Shown here piece after piece: positions 45,562-54,489 of a stretch of 64,000 nucleotides of DNA; position 1 is the stretch's first letter, and each line of letters begins with the position of its first letter. Under the pieces are notes generated by a model that worked only from the letters and a program-made list of their open reading frames with translations, was not told the origin of the DNA and did no database searches. The DNA comes from Clostridia bacterium. Its GTDB lineage: Bacteria > Bacillota > Clostridia > Christensenellales > UBA3700. The DNA is taken from positions 1 through 64,000 of the forward strand of contig JAIEDA010000032.1 of NCBI GenBank assembly GCA_029068165.1, read 5' to 3'. The translations under genes and the position numbers were made by a program.

Positions 45562-47298
45562 ATGGCTGAGGTTTTTTCCGAGTGGCTGGAGAAATTAAAA
45601 TCTAAGATTGATATTTCCGAGGTAATTTCCTCGTACGTCACGCTGCAAGATAAAGGTAGTCGAAAATGGGCGTGCTGTCCTTTTCATCACGAAAAGACGC
45701 CTTCGTTTTGCGTGTTCGACCAATCGCAATCTTATCATTGCTTTGGTTGTTCAGTAGGCGGCGACGCTATTTCTTTCGTTCAGCAAATCGAACATACCGA
45801 TTTTATGGGAGCGGTTAAAATCTTGGCGGATAAGTACCGCGTTCCCGTGCCTGATTTTTCTCGCTCGGACAGCAATTCGGGACTTAAACAGCATAAGGAC
45901 AAGCTCTTCGAGATGATGCGCGACGCGGCAAGTTATTTCCACCAAAATTTGATTTCCGAAGTCGGCAAGCCTGCTAGGGAATATCTTGCAAAGCGCGGAA
46001 TTTCTATGCAAACGGCGACGGTATTCGGTTTGGGTTATTCGATAGGAAGAAATCAACTCGTGGCGCACCTCTCGGCAAAAGGCTTTTCTAAAGAAAATAT
46101 GCAAGAAGCGGGGCTTGTGGACGTTAATTCGTCGGGCGGCGCTGTCGATACTATGGCGGGCAGGCTTATAGTGCCCATTATCAACAATCTAAAGCAAGTC
46201 GTCGCTTTTGGCGGACGCGTGCTTGACGATAGTTTGCCTAAGTATAAAAATACGAGAGAAACAATTCTCTTCAATAAGTCAAAAGAGATTTTCGGTCAGC
46301 ATTCGGTCAAAAGGCTAAAGCTGGAAACCGCCGTAAACGAACTTATTGTCGTAGAGGGTTATATGGACGTGATCTCGCTCTTCCAAAGCGGAGTTAAAAA
46401 CGCCGTCGCTTCGATGGGAACTTCGCTTACTCAAGAGCAAGCGAAACTGATTCATAGATACGTAGGGCGAGTAGTTATATGTTATGACGGCGACGGAGCG
46501 GGGCAAAAAGCTACAATGAGAGGACTTGATATTCTCTATAATCAAGGCTTGGAAGTAAGGGTAGTATCGTTGCCCGAGAAGCTAGACCCCGACGAATACG
46601 TACGCAAGTACGGCAAAGAAAGTTATCTTAAGCTTTTGGTAAACGCAAAACCGTTGTTTGAACATAAGCTTTCGATACTGGCCGACGGTTACGACCTGTC
46701 TTCGCCGCAGGAAAAGGGTAAGTACGCGGTTGAGGCTATGAAGGTAATCAAGCCGCTTGAAGACCCTGCTATGATAGAAGCGTATATTGGTTACGTAGCT
46801 AAACTCACGGGACTAAGCGCGGAAACGCTAAAACGCCAACTGGAAGTCAGCGAAACCAACGGAAGCGTTGTCAAACCAAGTCAAGCGAAGTTGGGAGCTT
46901 CGGCTTTCGACAGGGCGGTCAGGTACGTTTTGTTCGGCTTGTTTGGAGGAGTGGAAGGAGCGAGTTGCGATACCGATTTGTCGCAGTATATTATCGACTC
47001 AAAGCAAAGAGCGCTATACGATTTGTACCGCGCTAAAAAAGATAGCGGAAACAATACGATTGAAGAGCTGATTTCACAAGAGGAGAGCAACGCTGAAGTG
47101 CGGGCGATACTCGACGAGGGAAGCAAGATAGGCGACGATATAGCCAAGGTCTACTTTGACGACTGCTTGAGGAAGATACTCAAGGACGGCAATAAAAAGC
47201 GTAAACGCGAGCTTACTAAAGCTATCGACAGCGAAAAGGACGAGGCTGAAAGATTGATAATGATGGGGCAGTTGGCGCAGGACAAGCTTAAAAAATGA
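45562..47298 (+). CDS. dnaG: DNA primase DnaG
   Basis: 578 residues, makes RNA primers at the replication fork. The N-terminal zinc domain (CPFHHEKTPSF...YHCFGC, residues about 38-66) recognises template. The TOPRIM catalytic core contains EGYMDVISLFQSG and CYDGDGAGQKA (acidic metal ligands). The C-terminal helicase-binding domain is divergent. The ATG follows AGAGAGG. It is the first gene of the dnaG-rpoD-trmK-NIF3 block; rpsU, part of the classical macromolecular synthesis operon, is not here. Confidence 0.96.
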   Translation: MAEVFSEWLEKLKSKIDISEVISSYVTLQDKGSRKWACCPFHHEKTPSFCVFDQSQSYHCFGCSVGGDAISFVQQIEHTDFMGAVKILADKYRVPVPDFSRSDSNSGLKQHKDKLFEMMRDAASYFHQNLISEVGKPAREYLAKRGISMQTATVFGLGYSIGRNQLVAHLSAKGFSKENMQEAGLVDVNSSGGAVDTMAGRLIVPIINNLKQVVAFGGRVLDDSLPKYKNTRETILFNKSKEIFGQHSVKRLKLETAVNELIVVEGYMDVISLFQSGVKNAVASMGTSLTQEQAKLIHRYVGRVVICYDGDGAGQKATMRGLDILYNQGLEVRVVSLPEKLDPDEYVRKYGKESYLKLLVNAKPLFEHKLSILADGYDLSSPQEKGKYAVEAMKVIKPLEDPAMIEAYIGYVAKLTGLSAETLKRQLEVSETNGSVVKPSQAKLGASAFDRAVRYVLFGLFGGVEGASCDTDLSQYIIDSKQRALYDLYRAKKDSGNNTIEELISQEESNAEVRAILDEGSKIGDDIAKVYFDDCLRKILKDGNKKRKRELTKAIDSEKDEAERLIMMGQLAQDKLKK

Positions 47299-47369
47299 GT
47301 CTAAAGCGACTGTAATAACAATTAAATAATTTTTTTAAATTATATATACGATAATACGATGGAGGTTGT

Positions 47370-48458
47370 ATGAACGAAGAAAAGAAGGAGCAAAACGAAA
47401 AGGATCTCCAACGCGCCGAAAAGATAAATAGCGAAGCGCTAAGAATCGCGGAAATCTATAGGGATAAGAGCATCACAATGTCGGAATTTGAAAAGCTGAC
47501 CGACAAACTCGCCCTATTGCCCGACGAAACAAGCGTAGTTTTTGAAATTCTCAAAAATTCGGGCGTAGAAATTCAGGAGGATAACGACGACGTTAAGGAA
47601 ATATCGTTTGAGAATATAGACGCTACTTCCGACGATTCGGTCAAGATGTATCTCAAAGACATAGGTCAAGTTCCGCTTTTGCAGTCTGACGAGGAAAGAG
47701 AACTCGCTCAAAGAATGAGCGAAGGCGACGTTGCCGCTAAAAACAGGCTCAGCGAGGCAAACCTTAGACTAGTCGTATCCATTGCAAAGAGATACGTCGG
47801 CAGGGGTATGCAATTCCTAGACTTGATTCAGGAAGGCAATTTGGGACTTATGAAAGCCGTTGAAAAGTTTGACTATACGAAAGGATTTAAGTTCTCTACT
47901 TACGCAACTTGGTGGATAAAGCAGTCCATTACAAGAGCGATTGCCGATCAGGCGAGGACTATTCGTATCCCCGTGCATATGGTCGAAACGATAAATAAGA
48001 CAGGTAGGGTGTCAAGACAGCTCTTGCAATCTTTGGGTAGAGAACCCACAACCAGCGAGATTGCCGAGAAAATGGGTATCACTGAAGAAAAAGTAATCGA
48101 GATACAAAAAATCGCGCAAGACCCGGTTTCGCTTGAAAAGCCTATAGGCGAGGAAGAAGACTCTCACCTCGGCGATTTCATAGAGGACAATACCTCGGCT
48201 TCTCCTGCGGAAAAAGCGGAAACGAGAATGCTTAAAGAGCACTTGCTTGAAGTGTTGAGCACGCTTACTCCAAGAGAAAACGAAGTAATAAGAAAGAGAT
48301 ACGGACTTGACGATTCAAGACCTAAGACCCTTGAAGAAGTCGGTAGAGAGTTTAACGTAACAAGAGAGCGTATTAGGCAAATCGAAGCGAAGGCTTTGAG
48401 GAAGCTGCGCCATCCCAACCGTACTAAAAAACTCAAAGACTATATCGGCAAACCGTAA
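47370..48458 (+). CDS. rpoD: Primary sigma factor RpoD (SigA)
   Basis: 362 residues. Region 1.1 is present (residues about 10-75), then region 1.2 ([15 protein letters not shown]), region 2 with [28 protein letters not shown] (shown in part; the -10 recognition helix), region 3 with TINK...REPT and region 4 with [20 protein letters not shown] that contacts the -35 box. The consensus-like promoters described in this window (TTGACA, TATAAT) fit this factor. A TGGAGG site precedes the ATG, 71 bp after dnaG. Its stop overlaps the trmK start (TAATG). Confidence 0.97.
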   Translation: MNEEKKEQNEKDLQRAEKINSEALRIAEIYRDKSITMSEFEKLTDKLALLPDETSVVFEILKNSGVEIQEDNDDVKEISFENIDATSDDSVKMYLKDIGQVPLLQSDEERELAQRMSEGDVAAKNRLSEANLRLVVSIAKRYVGRGMQFLDLIQEGNLGLMKAVEKFDYTKGFKFSTYATWWIKQSITRAIADQARTIRIPVHMVETINKTGRVSRQLLQSLGREPTTSEIAEKMGITEEKVIEIQKIAQDPVSLEKPIGEEEDSHLGDFIEDNTSASPAEKAETRMLKEHLLEVLSTLTPRENEVIRKRYGLDDSRPKTLEEVGREFNVTRERIRQIEAKALRKLRHPNRTKKLKDYIGKP

Positions 48459-49108
48459 TGAACGCGCCAAAATTAGACAAGAGGTTGCGCGCCGTCGTCA
48501 ACAATATCGAGGGTAAAGTCCTTGCCGATATAGGTTGCGACCACGGTAAGGTCGCAATAACAGCTCTATTAGAGGGGCGAGTGTCGAGCGTTATAGCGTG
48601 CGATATCTCCGCAAAGTCTTTGGACAAAGCGGTCAAACTCGCAAGCGAGCTCAACGTCGAGAATATCCAATTTCGTTGCGGCGACGGTCTTAAGCCGATA
48701 GCGGACGACGAAGTAGACTGCGTAGTTGTCGCAGGAATGGGCGGCAGGGAGATTACGTCGATACTTACGAATATCCCTAGCGGAATAAAAAGGTTTATTC
48801 TCGTGGCGCAAAAAAACACGGTTGAGCTTAGGAAGTTCCTTTGTGAAAAGGAATTGACGATCAGCAAAGATTTTATCGTTGAACAAAGCGATAAGTTCTA
48901 CGACGTAATAGTCGCGATTGCCGACGGAAAACCATCTACGCTCAGCGAGAAAGAACTGTATTGCGGGAAGAACTCTTTTGAAAACGAAGATTACGTTCGA
49001 TACGTTGCTATGCTTAGAAAGAAGAGCGAAAGATTTAAAAATCTCGACGACAAAAGTCAAGCGGCTCGAGAGATAGATAGGGCGTTGGAGTTGTCGACGG
49101 AGGATTAA
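48458..49108 (+). CDS. trmK: tRNA (adenine-22-N1)-methyltransferase
   Basis: 216 residues, TrmK family, SAM-dependent methylation of A22 in tRNA. Motif I is LADIGCDHGKV (residues about 20-30), with DISAKSLDKA, CGDGLKPI and VVVAGMGGREI following, all typical. A TAATG overlap couples it to rpoD, and the next gene, NIF3, starts immediately after its stop; the sigA-yqfN-yqfO order is conserved in Bacillus. Confidence 0.93.
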   Translation: MNAPKLDKRLRAVVNNIEGKVLADIGCDHGKVAITALLEGRVSSVIACDISAKSLDKAVKLASELNVENIQFRCGDGLKPIADDEVDCVVVAGMGGREITSILTNIPSGIKRFILVAQKNTVELRKFLCEKELTISKDFIVEQSDKFYDVIVAIADGKPSTLSEKELYCGKNSFENEDYVRYVAMLRKKSERFKNLDDKSQAAREIDRALELSTED

Positions 49109-49861
49109 ATGCCGAAAGTAAGAGATATTACGCAAATAATAGAAAAGTACGCGTCGCTTTCAAGTATGCTTGAATTTGACAGCGCGGGATTGAATTTCGG
49201 CGATGAACGCAACGAGGTCAGCGGAATTTTGCTCGCGCAAAACGTGACTTACGCCACGCTGGAGGAGTGCAAGGAATTAAACTGTTCGCTGCTAGTTACG
49301 CATCATCCCGCGGTGTTCGGCGAGATAGACGAATATACGCAAAGCGTATTGGACAGGGCTAAAGAGTATGGGGTTGACCTATATAGCTGTCATACCAATT
49401 TAGATTGCTCGGCAGGCGGACTCAACGATTACGTCGCAAATCTTTTGGGTATGCGCGAAGTGAAAGTCATCGACGGTTGCGCAAGAGAAGGGATAATCGA
49501 CGAGCTTGACTTGCTTAGTTTTGCTAAAAAGGTCGCTTACGTCTTAGACGATAACAACGTTAAGATCGTAGGCGATACAAACAAGAAAATTAAGAAGGTT
49601 GCGCTTTGTACGGGCGCGGGAGCGAGGGACGAAGAACTCGTCGAGTACGCTAAGAAAAACGCAATAGACTGCATTGTCGGCGGCGAGAGTAAGCTTTCGA
49701 TTACGCTGCGAGTAGTAGACTATTCGCTTTCGCTCATTGACGTTGGACATTACGACAGCGAGATATTTTGTATAAATATCTTTAAGGAGTGGCTTAAGGA
49801 CTACGCAAGTCTTTTGCATATTTCCAAAGCCGACGTCAATCCTTATAAAAATATCAAGTAA
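49109..49861 (+). CDS. NIF3-like dinuclear metal protein
   Basis: 250 residues, short form of the NIF3/YqfO family (similar to E. coli YbgI in length; Bacillus YqfO has an extra central domain of about 120 residues that is absent here). Metal ligands: HHPAVFGEI, SCHTNLDCSAGGLN and the C-terminal VGHYDSE, expected to hold a dinuclear site. Proposed in the literature as a GTP cyclohydrolase-type or hydrolase protein, but the function is unsettled. It directly abuts trmK; a small GAAA-loop hairpin (CCAC-GAAA-GTGG near 49865-49876) separates it from the next gene. Confidence 0.92.
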   Translation: MPKVRDITQIIEKYASLSSMLEFDSAGLNFGDERNEVSGILLAQNVTYATLEECKELNCSLLVTHHPAVFGEIDEYTQSVLDRAKEYGVDLYSCHTNLDCSAGGLNDYVANLLGMREVKVIDGCAREGIIDELDLLSFAKKVAYVLDDNNVKIVGDTNKKIKKVALCTGAGARDEELVEYAKKNAIDCIVGGESKLSITLRVVDYSLSLIDVGHYDSEIFCINIFKEWLKDYASLLHISKADVNPYKNIK

Positions 49862-49892
49862 CATAGCCACGAAAGTGGAAAAGGAGTAAACT

Positions 49893-50600
49893 ATGAGTAT
49901 AGAAAAGATTTTGAATTATCAAGAAGTGGATATGAAGCTTTTTAAGTTGGAAAACGAACTTAAAAACAGCGATTCCGCAAAGAAGATGTTGTTTTATCAA
50001 AACGCTACGAAGACGTCTTACGAAACGCTGACAAGGCTTAACGAGGCTGCCGAAGCCGCTATGGAGAACGTCAAAAAGAATTTATCCGCTCTCGAAGAAA
50101 TCAATAAGCAAATAGAGGAAATCGCAGGCGGAGATTTGCCCGATTTGGACGAAAAACAGCTCGACTATTTTGCAAAACAACTTGAAAAACTCGAACAGCG
50201 CGCGGACGAACTTGATAAGGAAATCAACCGTCTTAACAGGGATCTTAGCGACGCTAACGCTAAGTATAAAAAAGAGTATGAACAAGCGGGTAAATCGTCT
50301 AAGAATTATAGAGTTTATTCCGAGGAGTTCAACAATCTAAAAAAGGAGAAATCCGTTGAAGCGGGTTCTATTATGAAAGAACTCAAAGACCTTGAAAAGG
50401 ATATCAATCCGGCGCTTATGGAAAGATACAAAAAGGTCAAGGCGAATAAGAAAAGACCGGTTTTCGTGCCGTTCAACAAGCCGTGCAGTTGCGGCGGTTG
50501 CGGTATGGAAATCGCAAGCGATATTATCGATAAGCTGAGCGTAGGTTTGGGAATAGAGGAATGTCCCAACTGCGGTAGATTGATTTACAGCAAGGATTGA
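49893..50600 (+). CDS. C4-type zinc-ribbon coiled-coil protein
   Basis: 235 residues: a long antiparallel coiled coil (residues 1-190, with heptads such as QLEKLEQRADELDKEINRL) capped by a C4 zinc ribbon (CSCGGCGMEI...CPNCGRLIY). Family members are widespread, have nucleic-acid-binding features and no settled role. Commonly encoded next to NIF3, as here. An AAAGGAG site precedes the ATG. The stop is 2 bp before the next ATG. Confidence 0.9.
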   Translation: MSIEKILNYQEVDMKLFKLENELKNSDSAKKMLFYQNATKTSYETLTRLNEAAEAAMENVKKNLSALEEINKQIEEIAGGDLPDLDEKQLDYFAKQLEKLEQRADELDKEINRLNRDLSDANAKYKKEYEQAGKSSKNYRVYSEEFNNLKKEKSVEAGSIMKELKDLEKDINPALMERYKKVKANKKRPVFVPFNKPCSCGGCGMEIASDIIDKLSVGLGIEECPNCGRLIYSKD

Positions 50601-50602
50601 TA

Positions 50603-51133
50603 ATGAAAAGGCTGTCTATTAAAGAAAACGTAATAAAGCCTTGTATAATAGGCTCGGTGGTCATCGTCTTGGGTATCGTGTTGTTGGTCTATTATAGGTA
50701 TTTTGCAAGCAGTAAAAGCGCGGCGAGTTACGTCGTGTCCGCGCTCATGGTTGCGGTAGGCGTAGCGTTGACTGCTTCGGCGATTTTCCGCCTAGTCAGC
50801 GTAAAGCGCGAATTGCAAATATTGACTTTGGGTACGCCTACTACCGCTACTTTTCTATCCTACGATACCGAAAAATCGATCGGCAAAGTTGCGGTATACT
50901 ACATAGAATACAAATACGAGATTGACGGTCAAACTTTCGTTTGCAAAAGTCCCAGCCAGTTTAATTGGTTTGAAGTGCTAACGCTCAAAGTGGTAGGCGA
51001 TTTTGCTATCAAGACCTACAAGGGAAAAAGCGTGATCGATTGCGATCTTATGAAAATGCACCTAGACAATAGGGAAGCGGTCGCAAAACTGAATGCCGAG
51101 TACGAGCGCGCATTGGAAGAGTTGAGTAAGTAA
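50603..51133 (+). CDS. Small membrane protein, DUF3592-like
   Basis: 176 residues with two transmembrane helices (about residues 14-34 and 45-65) and a C-terminal beta domain. The motif GTPTTATFLSYDTEKSIGKV...YYIEYKYEIDGQTF resembles DUF3592, a domain found in integral membrane proteins of unknown role. ATG 50603 is chosen; a TTG two codons earlier overlaps the previous stop. It is the last gene of the dnaG block and ends before a hairpin terminator. Confidence 0.7.
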   Translation: MKRLSIKENVIKPCIIGSVVIVLGIVLLVYYRYFASSKSAASYVVSALMVAVGVALTASAIFRLVSVKRELQILTLGTPTTATFLSYDTEKSIGKVAVYYIEYKYEIDGQTFVCKSPSQFNWFEVLTLKVVGDFAIKTYKGKSVIDCDLMKMHLDNREAVAKLNAEYERALEELSK

Positions 51134-51205
51134 AACTTTAATACGTTGAGATTTCTTCAATTTTGCGGCATTTTGCTCTAAATGAGGAATACACGTTTTA
51201 ATATA

Positions 51206-51238
51206 AAGAGAGGAACGCTTTTGCGTTCCTCTTGATTT
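51206..51238. terminator. Terminator between the dnaG block and the lysine operon
   Basis: Stem AGAGGAACGC / GCGTTCCTCT (51209-51218 and 51223-51232), loop TTTT, followed by TGATTTG. Same GGAACGC/GCGTTCC core as other gene ends here; it lies between convergent units and may serve both. Confidence 0.7.
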
Positions 51239-51277
51239 GTTTGTTAAGCGACGGTTTTATTATCGGTCGGTTCGTAG

Positions 51278-52051
51278 TCAAGCGTTGTTAACGATATCGG
51301 CTACCATATCCTGCATATTGTATTTTCCCGATTTCTTCGAAGCAAGATAGATTGCCGCTCTTATTGCGCCTTGGGCGAACACGCCTCTTGACTGCGCTTC
51401 GTGGGCGAGGGTAATGACCTCGTCTTTTCCGATAAACATTACGTCGTGTTTGCCGACGATAGTTCCGCCTCTTACGGCGTGTATGCCGATTTCTTTGTTC
51501 GTACGGCGGCAATTCTTGTCGTGTCTACCGTAGACGAACTGCATAGAGTTGTCGTACTGTTCGTTGATTGCGTTTGCAATCGAAAGCGCAGTGCCCGACG
51601 GAGAATCGACCTTTTGGTCGTGGTGCTGTTCGATTATTTCAACTGCGAATTTATCGCCTAAAAAGTCGGCGGCTTTGCGGCAAAGCTCTATCAGCAAGTT
51701 TACGCCCAACGACATATTGCTGGATTGGAATACCGCTATTTTTTTGGACGCTTCGTCTATCGCTTGTTGTTGAGCGGGGGAGTAACCCGTGGTCGCAAGC
51801 ATAATTCCAACTTTATTGGACAGCGCGTATTCGAGAATTTCTTCAAGCGCGTCTGGGCGGGAGAAGTCTATTATTACGTCGGCTTTTACGTTTACGTCCT
51901 TACCGCTTTTGAATACCGGTACGGAAAACGCCGCTTGGTCGGCGAATTTGTCAACGCCGCCTACGGCTTCTACGCCGTCGAAAGAAGAAAGGCTTTCAAG
52001 AATATTCTTGCCCATTCTTCCGCCTATTCCCCAAATTAAAACTTTGATCAT
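51278..52051 (-). CDS. dapB: 4-hydroxy-tetrahydrodipicolinate reductase
   Basis: 257 residues, reduces hydroxytetrahydrodipicolinate with NAD(P)H in the diaminopimelate/lysine pathway. The Rossmann loop reads IWGIGGRMG, with Trp in place of the more usual Gly near the start. The catalytic motif EIIEQHHDQKVDSPSGTA is complete and the C-terminal nucleotide-facing segment is typical. Third and last gene of asd-dapA-dapB; 14 bp after dapA. Confidence 0.95.
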   Translation of the reverse strand: MIKVLIWGIGGRMGKNILESLSSFDGVEAVGGVDKFADQAAFSVPVFKSGKDVNVKADVIIDFSRPDALEEILEYALSNKVGIMLATTGYSPAQQQAIDEASKKIAVFQSSNMSLGVNLLIELCRKAADFLGDKFAVEIIEQHHDQKVDSPSGTALSIANAINEQYDNSMQFVYGRHDKNCRRTNKEIGIHAVRGGTIVGKHDVMFIGKDEVITLAHEAQSRGVFAQGAIRAAIYLASKKSGKYNMQDMVADIVNNA

Positions 52052-52065
52052 AAATTACTCCTAAA

Positions 52066-52944
52066 TTAGATGATATCCAAGCGTTGCATTTCTTCTTTGA
52101 GCAACTTTGCCTTATCTTTGCTCATAGAAGTCAACGGCAAACGCAAAACGTCTTTGCACAGTCCTAAAAGCGAGCAAGCGTATTTGATAGGTATGGGATT
52201 TACTTCGCTAAAGAGCAAGTCGACGAATTTGTCGTACTTAGAGTACAGTTTTGCCGCTTCGTCGAATTTACCCGCTCTCGCGTAACTCATTATTTGAGTA
52301 AACTCCTTGGGAAGAGCGTTGCTTGCTACGGAAATTAGCGTAGTTCCGCCAAGTTTGGCGATGTCTACGGCAAGTTTATCGTCGCCGCTCATAAGCTGAA
52401 GTTTGCTTCCTTTTATTGCTTGCGCGGTCTTAGCTATTTGTTCTAAGTTGCCGCACGCTTCTTTGATGCCTACGATTGACGGAACGCTTTGAGCAAGCTC
52501 GCCAACGGTTTCGGGGAGTATATTTACGCCCGTTCTACCCGGAACGTTGTAGATAATCATAGGCAATTTGCAATACTTTGCAATTTCTTTGTAATGCAAA
52601 ATCAAGCCTTGCTGCGTGCATTTGTTGTAGTAGGGCGATACGACGAGTATTCCGTCCGCGCCCTCGTCCTGAGCGGTAATAGAATTTTCCACTGCGGTTT
52701 GGGTGCAGTTGCAACCCGTGCCGAAGATAACGGGAACTCTACCTTTAACGCTCTTTAGCGCAAAGGCGCGAAGTTCCTGCTTTTCTTTTGAGGTCATCGT
52801 AGAGGGTTCTCCCGTCGTGCCGATAAATACTAAGCCGTTGATATCGCCCGATATTTGGCTTTCTATCAATCTTTCAAAACTCTCATAATCTACGCCGCGC
52901 TCGTTGAACGGGGTAATTATGGCGGTTAAGGTTCCTTCAAACAT
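52066..52944 (-). CDS. dapA: 4-hydroxy-tetrahydrodipicolinate synthase
   Basis: 292 residues, condenses aspartate semialdehyde with pyruvate. TIM barrel with GTTGEPSTMT, the tyrosine motif YNVPGRTG and the Schiff-base lysine in IVGIKEACGN, all at the expected spacing. Its substrate is supplied by the upstream asd product and its product goes to DapB. The start has a purine-rich site upstream (GGAAT). Middle gene of the riboswitch-controlled operon. Confidence 0.96.
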   Translation of the reverse strand: MFEGTLTAIITPFNERGVDYESFERLIESQISGDINGLVFIGTTGEPSTMTSKEKQELRAFALKSVKGRVPVIFGTGCNCTQTAVENSITAQDEGADGILVVSPYYNKCTQQGLILHYKEIAKYCKLPMIIYNVPGRTGVNILPETVGELAQSVPSIVGIKEACGNLEQIAKTAQAIKGSKLQLMSGDDKLAVDIAKLGGTTLISVASNALPKEFTQIMSYARAGKFDEAAKLYSKYDKFVDLLFSEVNPIPIKYACSLLGLCKDVLRLPLTSMSKDKAKLLKEEMQRLDII

Positions 52945-52977
52945 CGTTTATTCCTTTTGGAGCGTTGCTCCTAAAAA

Positions 52978-53997
52978 TTAGATTTTATCGTTTTTGATCA
53001 TATACTCGGCAATTTGTACCGCGTTGCTTGCAGCGCCTTTACGGATATTGTCGGCTACTACCCACAAGTTGCAACCGCTCTCTACGGTGTCGTCGATACG
53101 GATACGTCCTACGTATACCTCGTCGTGACCCGTCGAGTCGATAGGCATAGGGTAGACGTTGTTGGCTACGTCGTCGCATACGATTATGCCTTGCTGACCC
53201 TTAAGCGCTTGAATAATTCCTTCCTTAGTGCAAGGTTTTTTAAACTCTACGTTGATAGATTCGGAGTGCGAATTGAGTACGGGTACTCTGACGGTCGTTG
53301 CCGTTACTTTGATGGTATCGTCGCCCAAAATCTTCTTCGTTTCCTTAATCATTTTTTCCTCTTCCTTGGTGTAACCGTTGTCGAGGAATACGTCGATATG
53401 GGGAAGACAGTTGTTTGCGATTTGGTAAGGGAACTTCTTCGTTGCGTACTCTTCGCCGTTTACAAAGGCTTTGAGTCCGTCAAGCAAATCGTTGTAGCCG
53501 GCTACGCCCGCGCCGCTTACCGCTTGATAGGTACTATATACTATTCTCTTAATTCCAAACTTGTCGTACAAAGGCTTGAGCGCTACCATTGCTTGAATGG
53601 TGGAGCAGTTGGGGTTGGCGATTATGCCGTTGTTCCAATCGATATCCTGCGGATTAACTTCGGGAACTACGAGCGGAACTTTCGGATCCATTCTCCATTG
53701 ACTGGAGTTGTCGATAACTACCGCGCCTTCCTTTGCGAATACGGGAGCGAACTTCGCGCTCGTCGAGCCGCCCGCGCTGAAGAGAGCGATATCAACTTTG
53801 TGAGCTTTTACGTTTTCTTCCGTAAGTTCGATAACCGTATGAGGTTTGCCCATAAAGTCAACGACTTTGCCCGCGCTTTTTGCCGAAGCGAAAAGATAAT
53901 AGTTCTCGACAGGGAGTTTCTTTTCCGTCAAGACTTCCAAAAATTTGTTGCCTACCATACCGGTTGCGCCTACTACGGCTACGTTGTACTTTTTCAT
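52978..53997 (-). CDS. asd: Aspartate-semialdehyde dehydrogenase
   Basis: 339 residues, makes aspartate semialdehyde, the branch point for lysine, diaminopimelate, threonine and methionine. NADP loop GATGMVGNKFLE at the N-terminus, the nucleophilic Cys in IANPNCSTIQ, and a histidine near CLPHIDVF. ATG 53997 is chosen for homology and the TAAGGAG site upstream; an extended frame of 22 codons runs into the leader. First gene after the lysine riboswitch. Confidence 0.96.
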   Translation of the reverse strand: MKKYNVAVVGATGMVGNKFLEVLTEKKLPVENYYLFASAKSAGKVVDFMGKPHTVIELTEENVKAHKVDIALFSAGGSTSAKFAPVFAKEGAVVIDNSSQWRMDPKVPLVVPEVNPQDIDWNNGIIANPNCSTIQAMVALKPLYDKFGIKRIVYSTYQAVSGAGVAGYNDLLDGLKAFVNGEEYATKKFPYQIANNCLPHIDVFLDNGYTKEEEKMIKETKKILGDDTIKVTATTVRVPVLNSHSESINVEFKKPCTKEGIIQALKGQQGIIVCDDVANNVYPMPIDSTGHDEVYVGRIRIDDTVESGCNLWVVADNIRKGAASNAVQIAEYMIKNDKI

Positions 53998-54064
53998 AAA
54001 TATCTCCTTAAATGAGCGAGTATACTCAAAATTTATTTTCATCGTAAAAGTTTGCAAAGGCAAA

Positions 54065-54096
54065 TAAAAAACGCCTTACGAGGTCGTAAAGCATTT
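54065..54096 (-). terminator. Riboswitch expression-platform terminator
   Basis: Minus-strand stem GCTTTACGA / TCGTAAGGC with loop CC, followed by six T residues, placed between the lysine aptamer and the asd ribosome binding site. It should form when lysine is bound and stop transcription before asd. Confidence 0.85.
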
Positions 54097-54109
54097 GAAT
54101 TGACAAGAA

Positions 54110-54292
54110 ATATTTTGTCAGTTTAAGTGCTCCACCTCAATATTAAGGTGACAGTTGCAGGGTTGTTCACCGTAGCAACCAACCGTACGCCGCATCAAGA
54201 TTGACGTATGATTTCGGCAAAATATCCTTTCTAGGGAGCGTCTTGTCGCTTTTGTCCCAATACTGATATATTTTGCGCCTCTGTAAACTTAG
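54110..54292 (-). ncRNA. Lysine riboswitch (L-box) of asd-dapA-dapB
   Basis: Minus-strand leader with the conserved L-box blocks in order: ACAGAGGCGC followed by CAGTA, GCCGAAAT in the middle, GGTTG...GGTGAACA, and CTGTCACCTT paired with the AGGTGGAGCAC segment, closed by a basal helix (AGTTTA/TAAACT). This fits lysine aptamers such as that of Bacillus lysC. Together with the downstream terminator it should switch off the diaminopimelate genes when lysine is plentiful. Confidence 0.85.
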
Positions 54293-54296
54293 AAGT

Positions 54297-54325
54297 ATTC
54301 TACCATACTTTTGGCAATATGTAAA
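54297..54325 (-). promoter_or_regulatory. Promoter of the lysine operon
   Basis: Minus strand TTTACA (54325-54320), 17-bp spacer, TAGAAT (54302-54297), just upstream of the aptamer. Confidence 0.7.
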
Positions 54326-54429
54326 GCAAATAAACGAAAATATTTTTACATATTAAAAGTAAAGTAGGGTTTGATATCGACATTATACGGGTCTTGCGCA
54401 GGTCGCTTTCGCGTCGTAGGGAAAAATAC

Positions 54430-54458
54430 TTGCATAATAAAGAAAATTGGTCTATAAT
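54430..54458 (+). promoter_or_regulatory. Promoter of the 54.5-kb membrane protein gene
   Basis: TTGCAT (54430-54435), 17-bp spacer, TATAAT (54453-54458), with GGAGA before ATG 54490. It likely drives the run of plus-strand genes through hslO and beyond. Confidence 0.7.
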
Positions 54459-54489
54459 TAATAACGAATAAAATTTTTGTGGAGAAACT

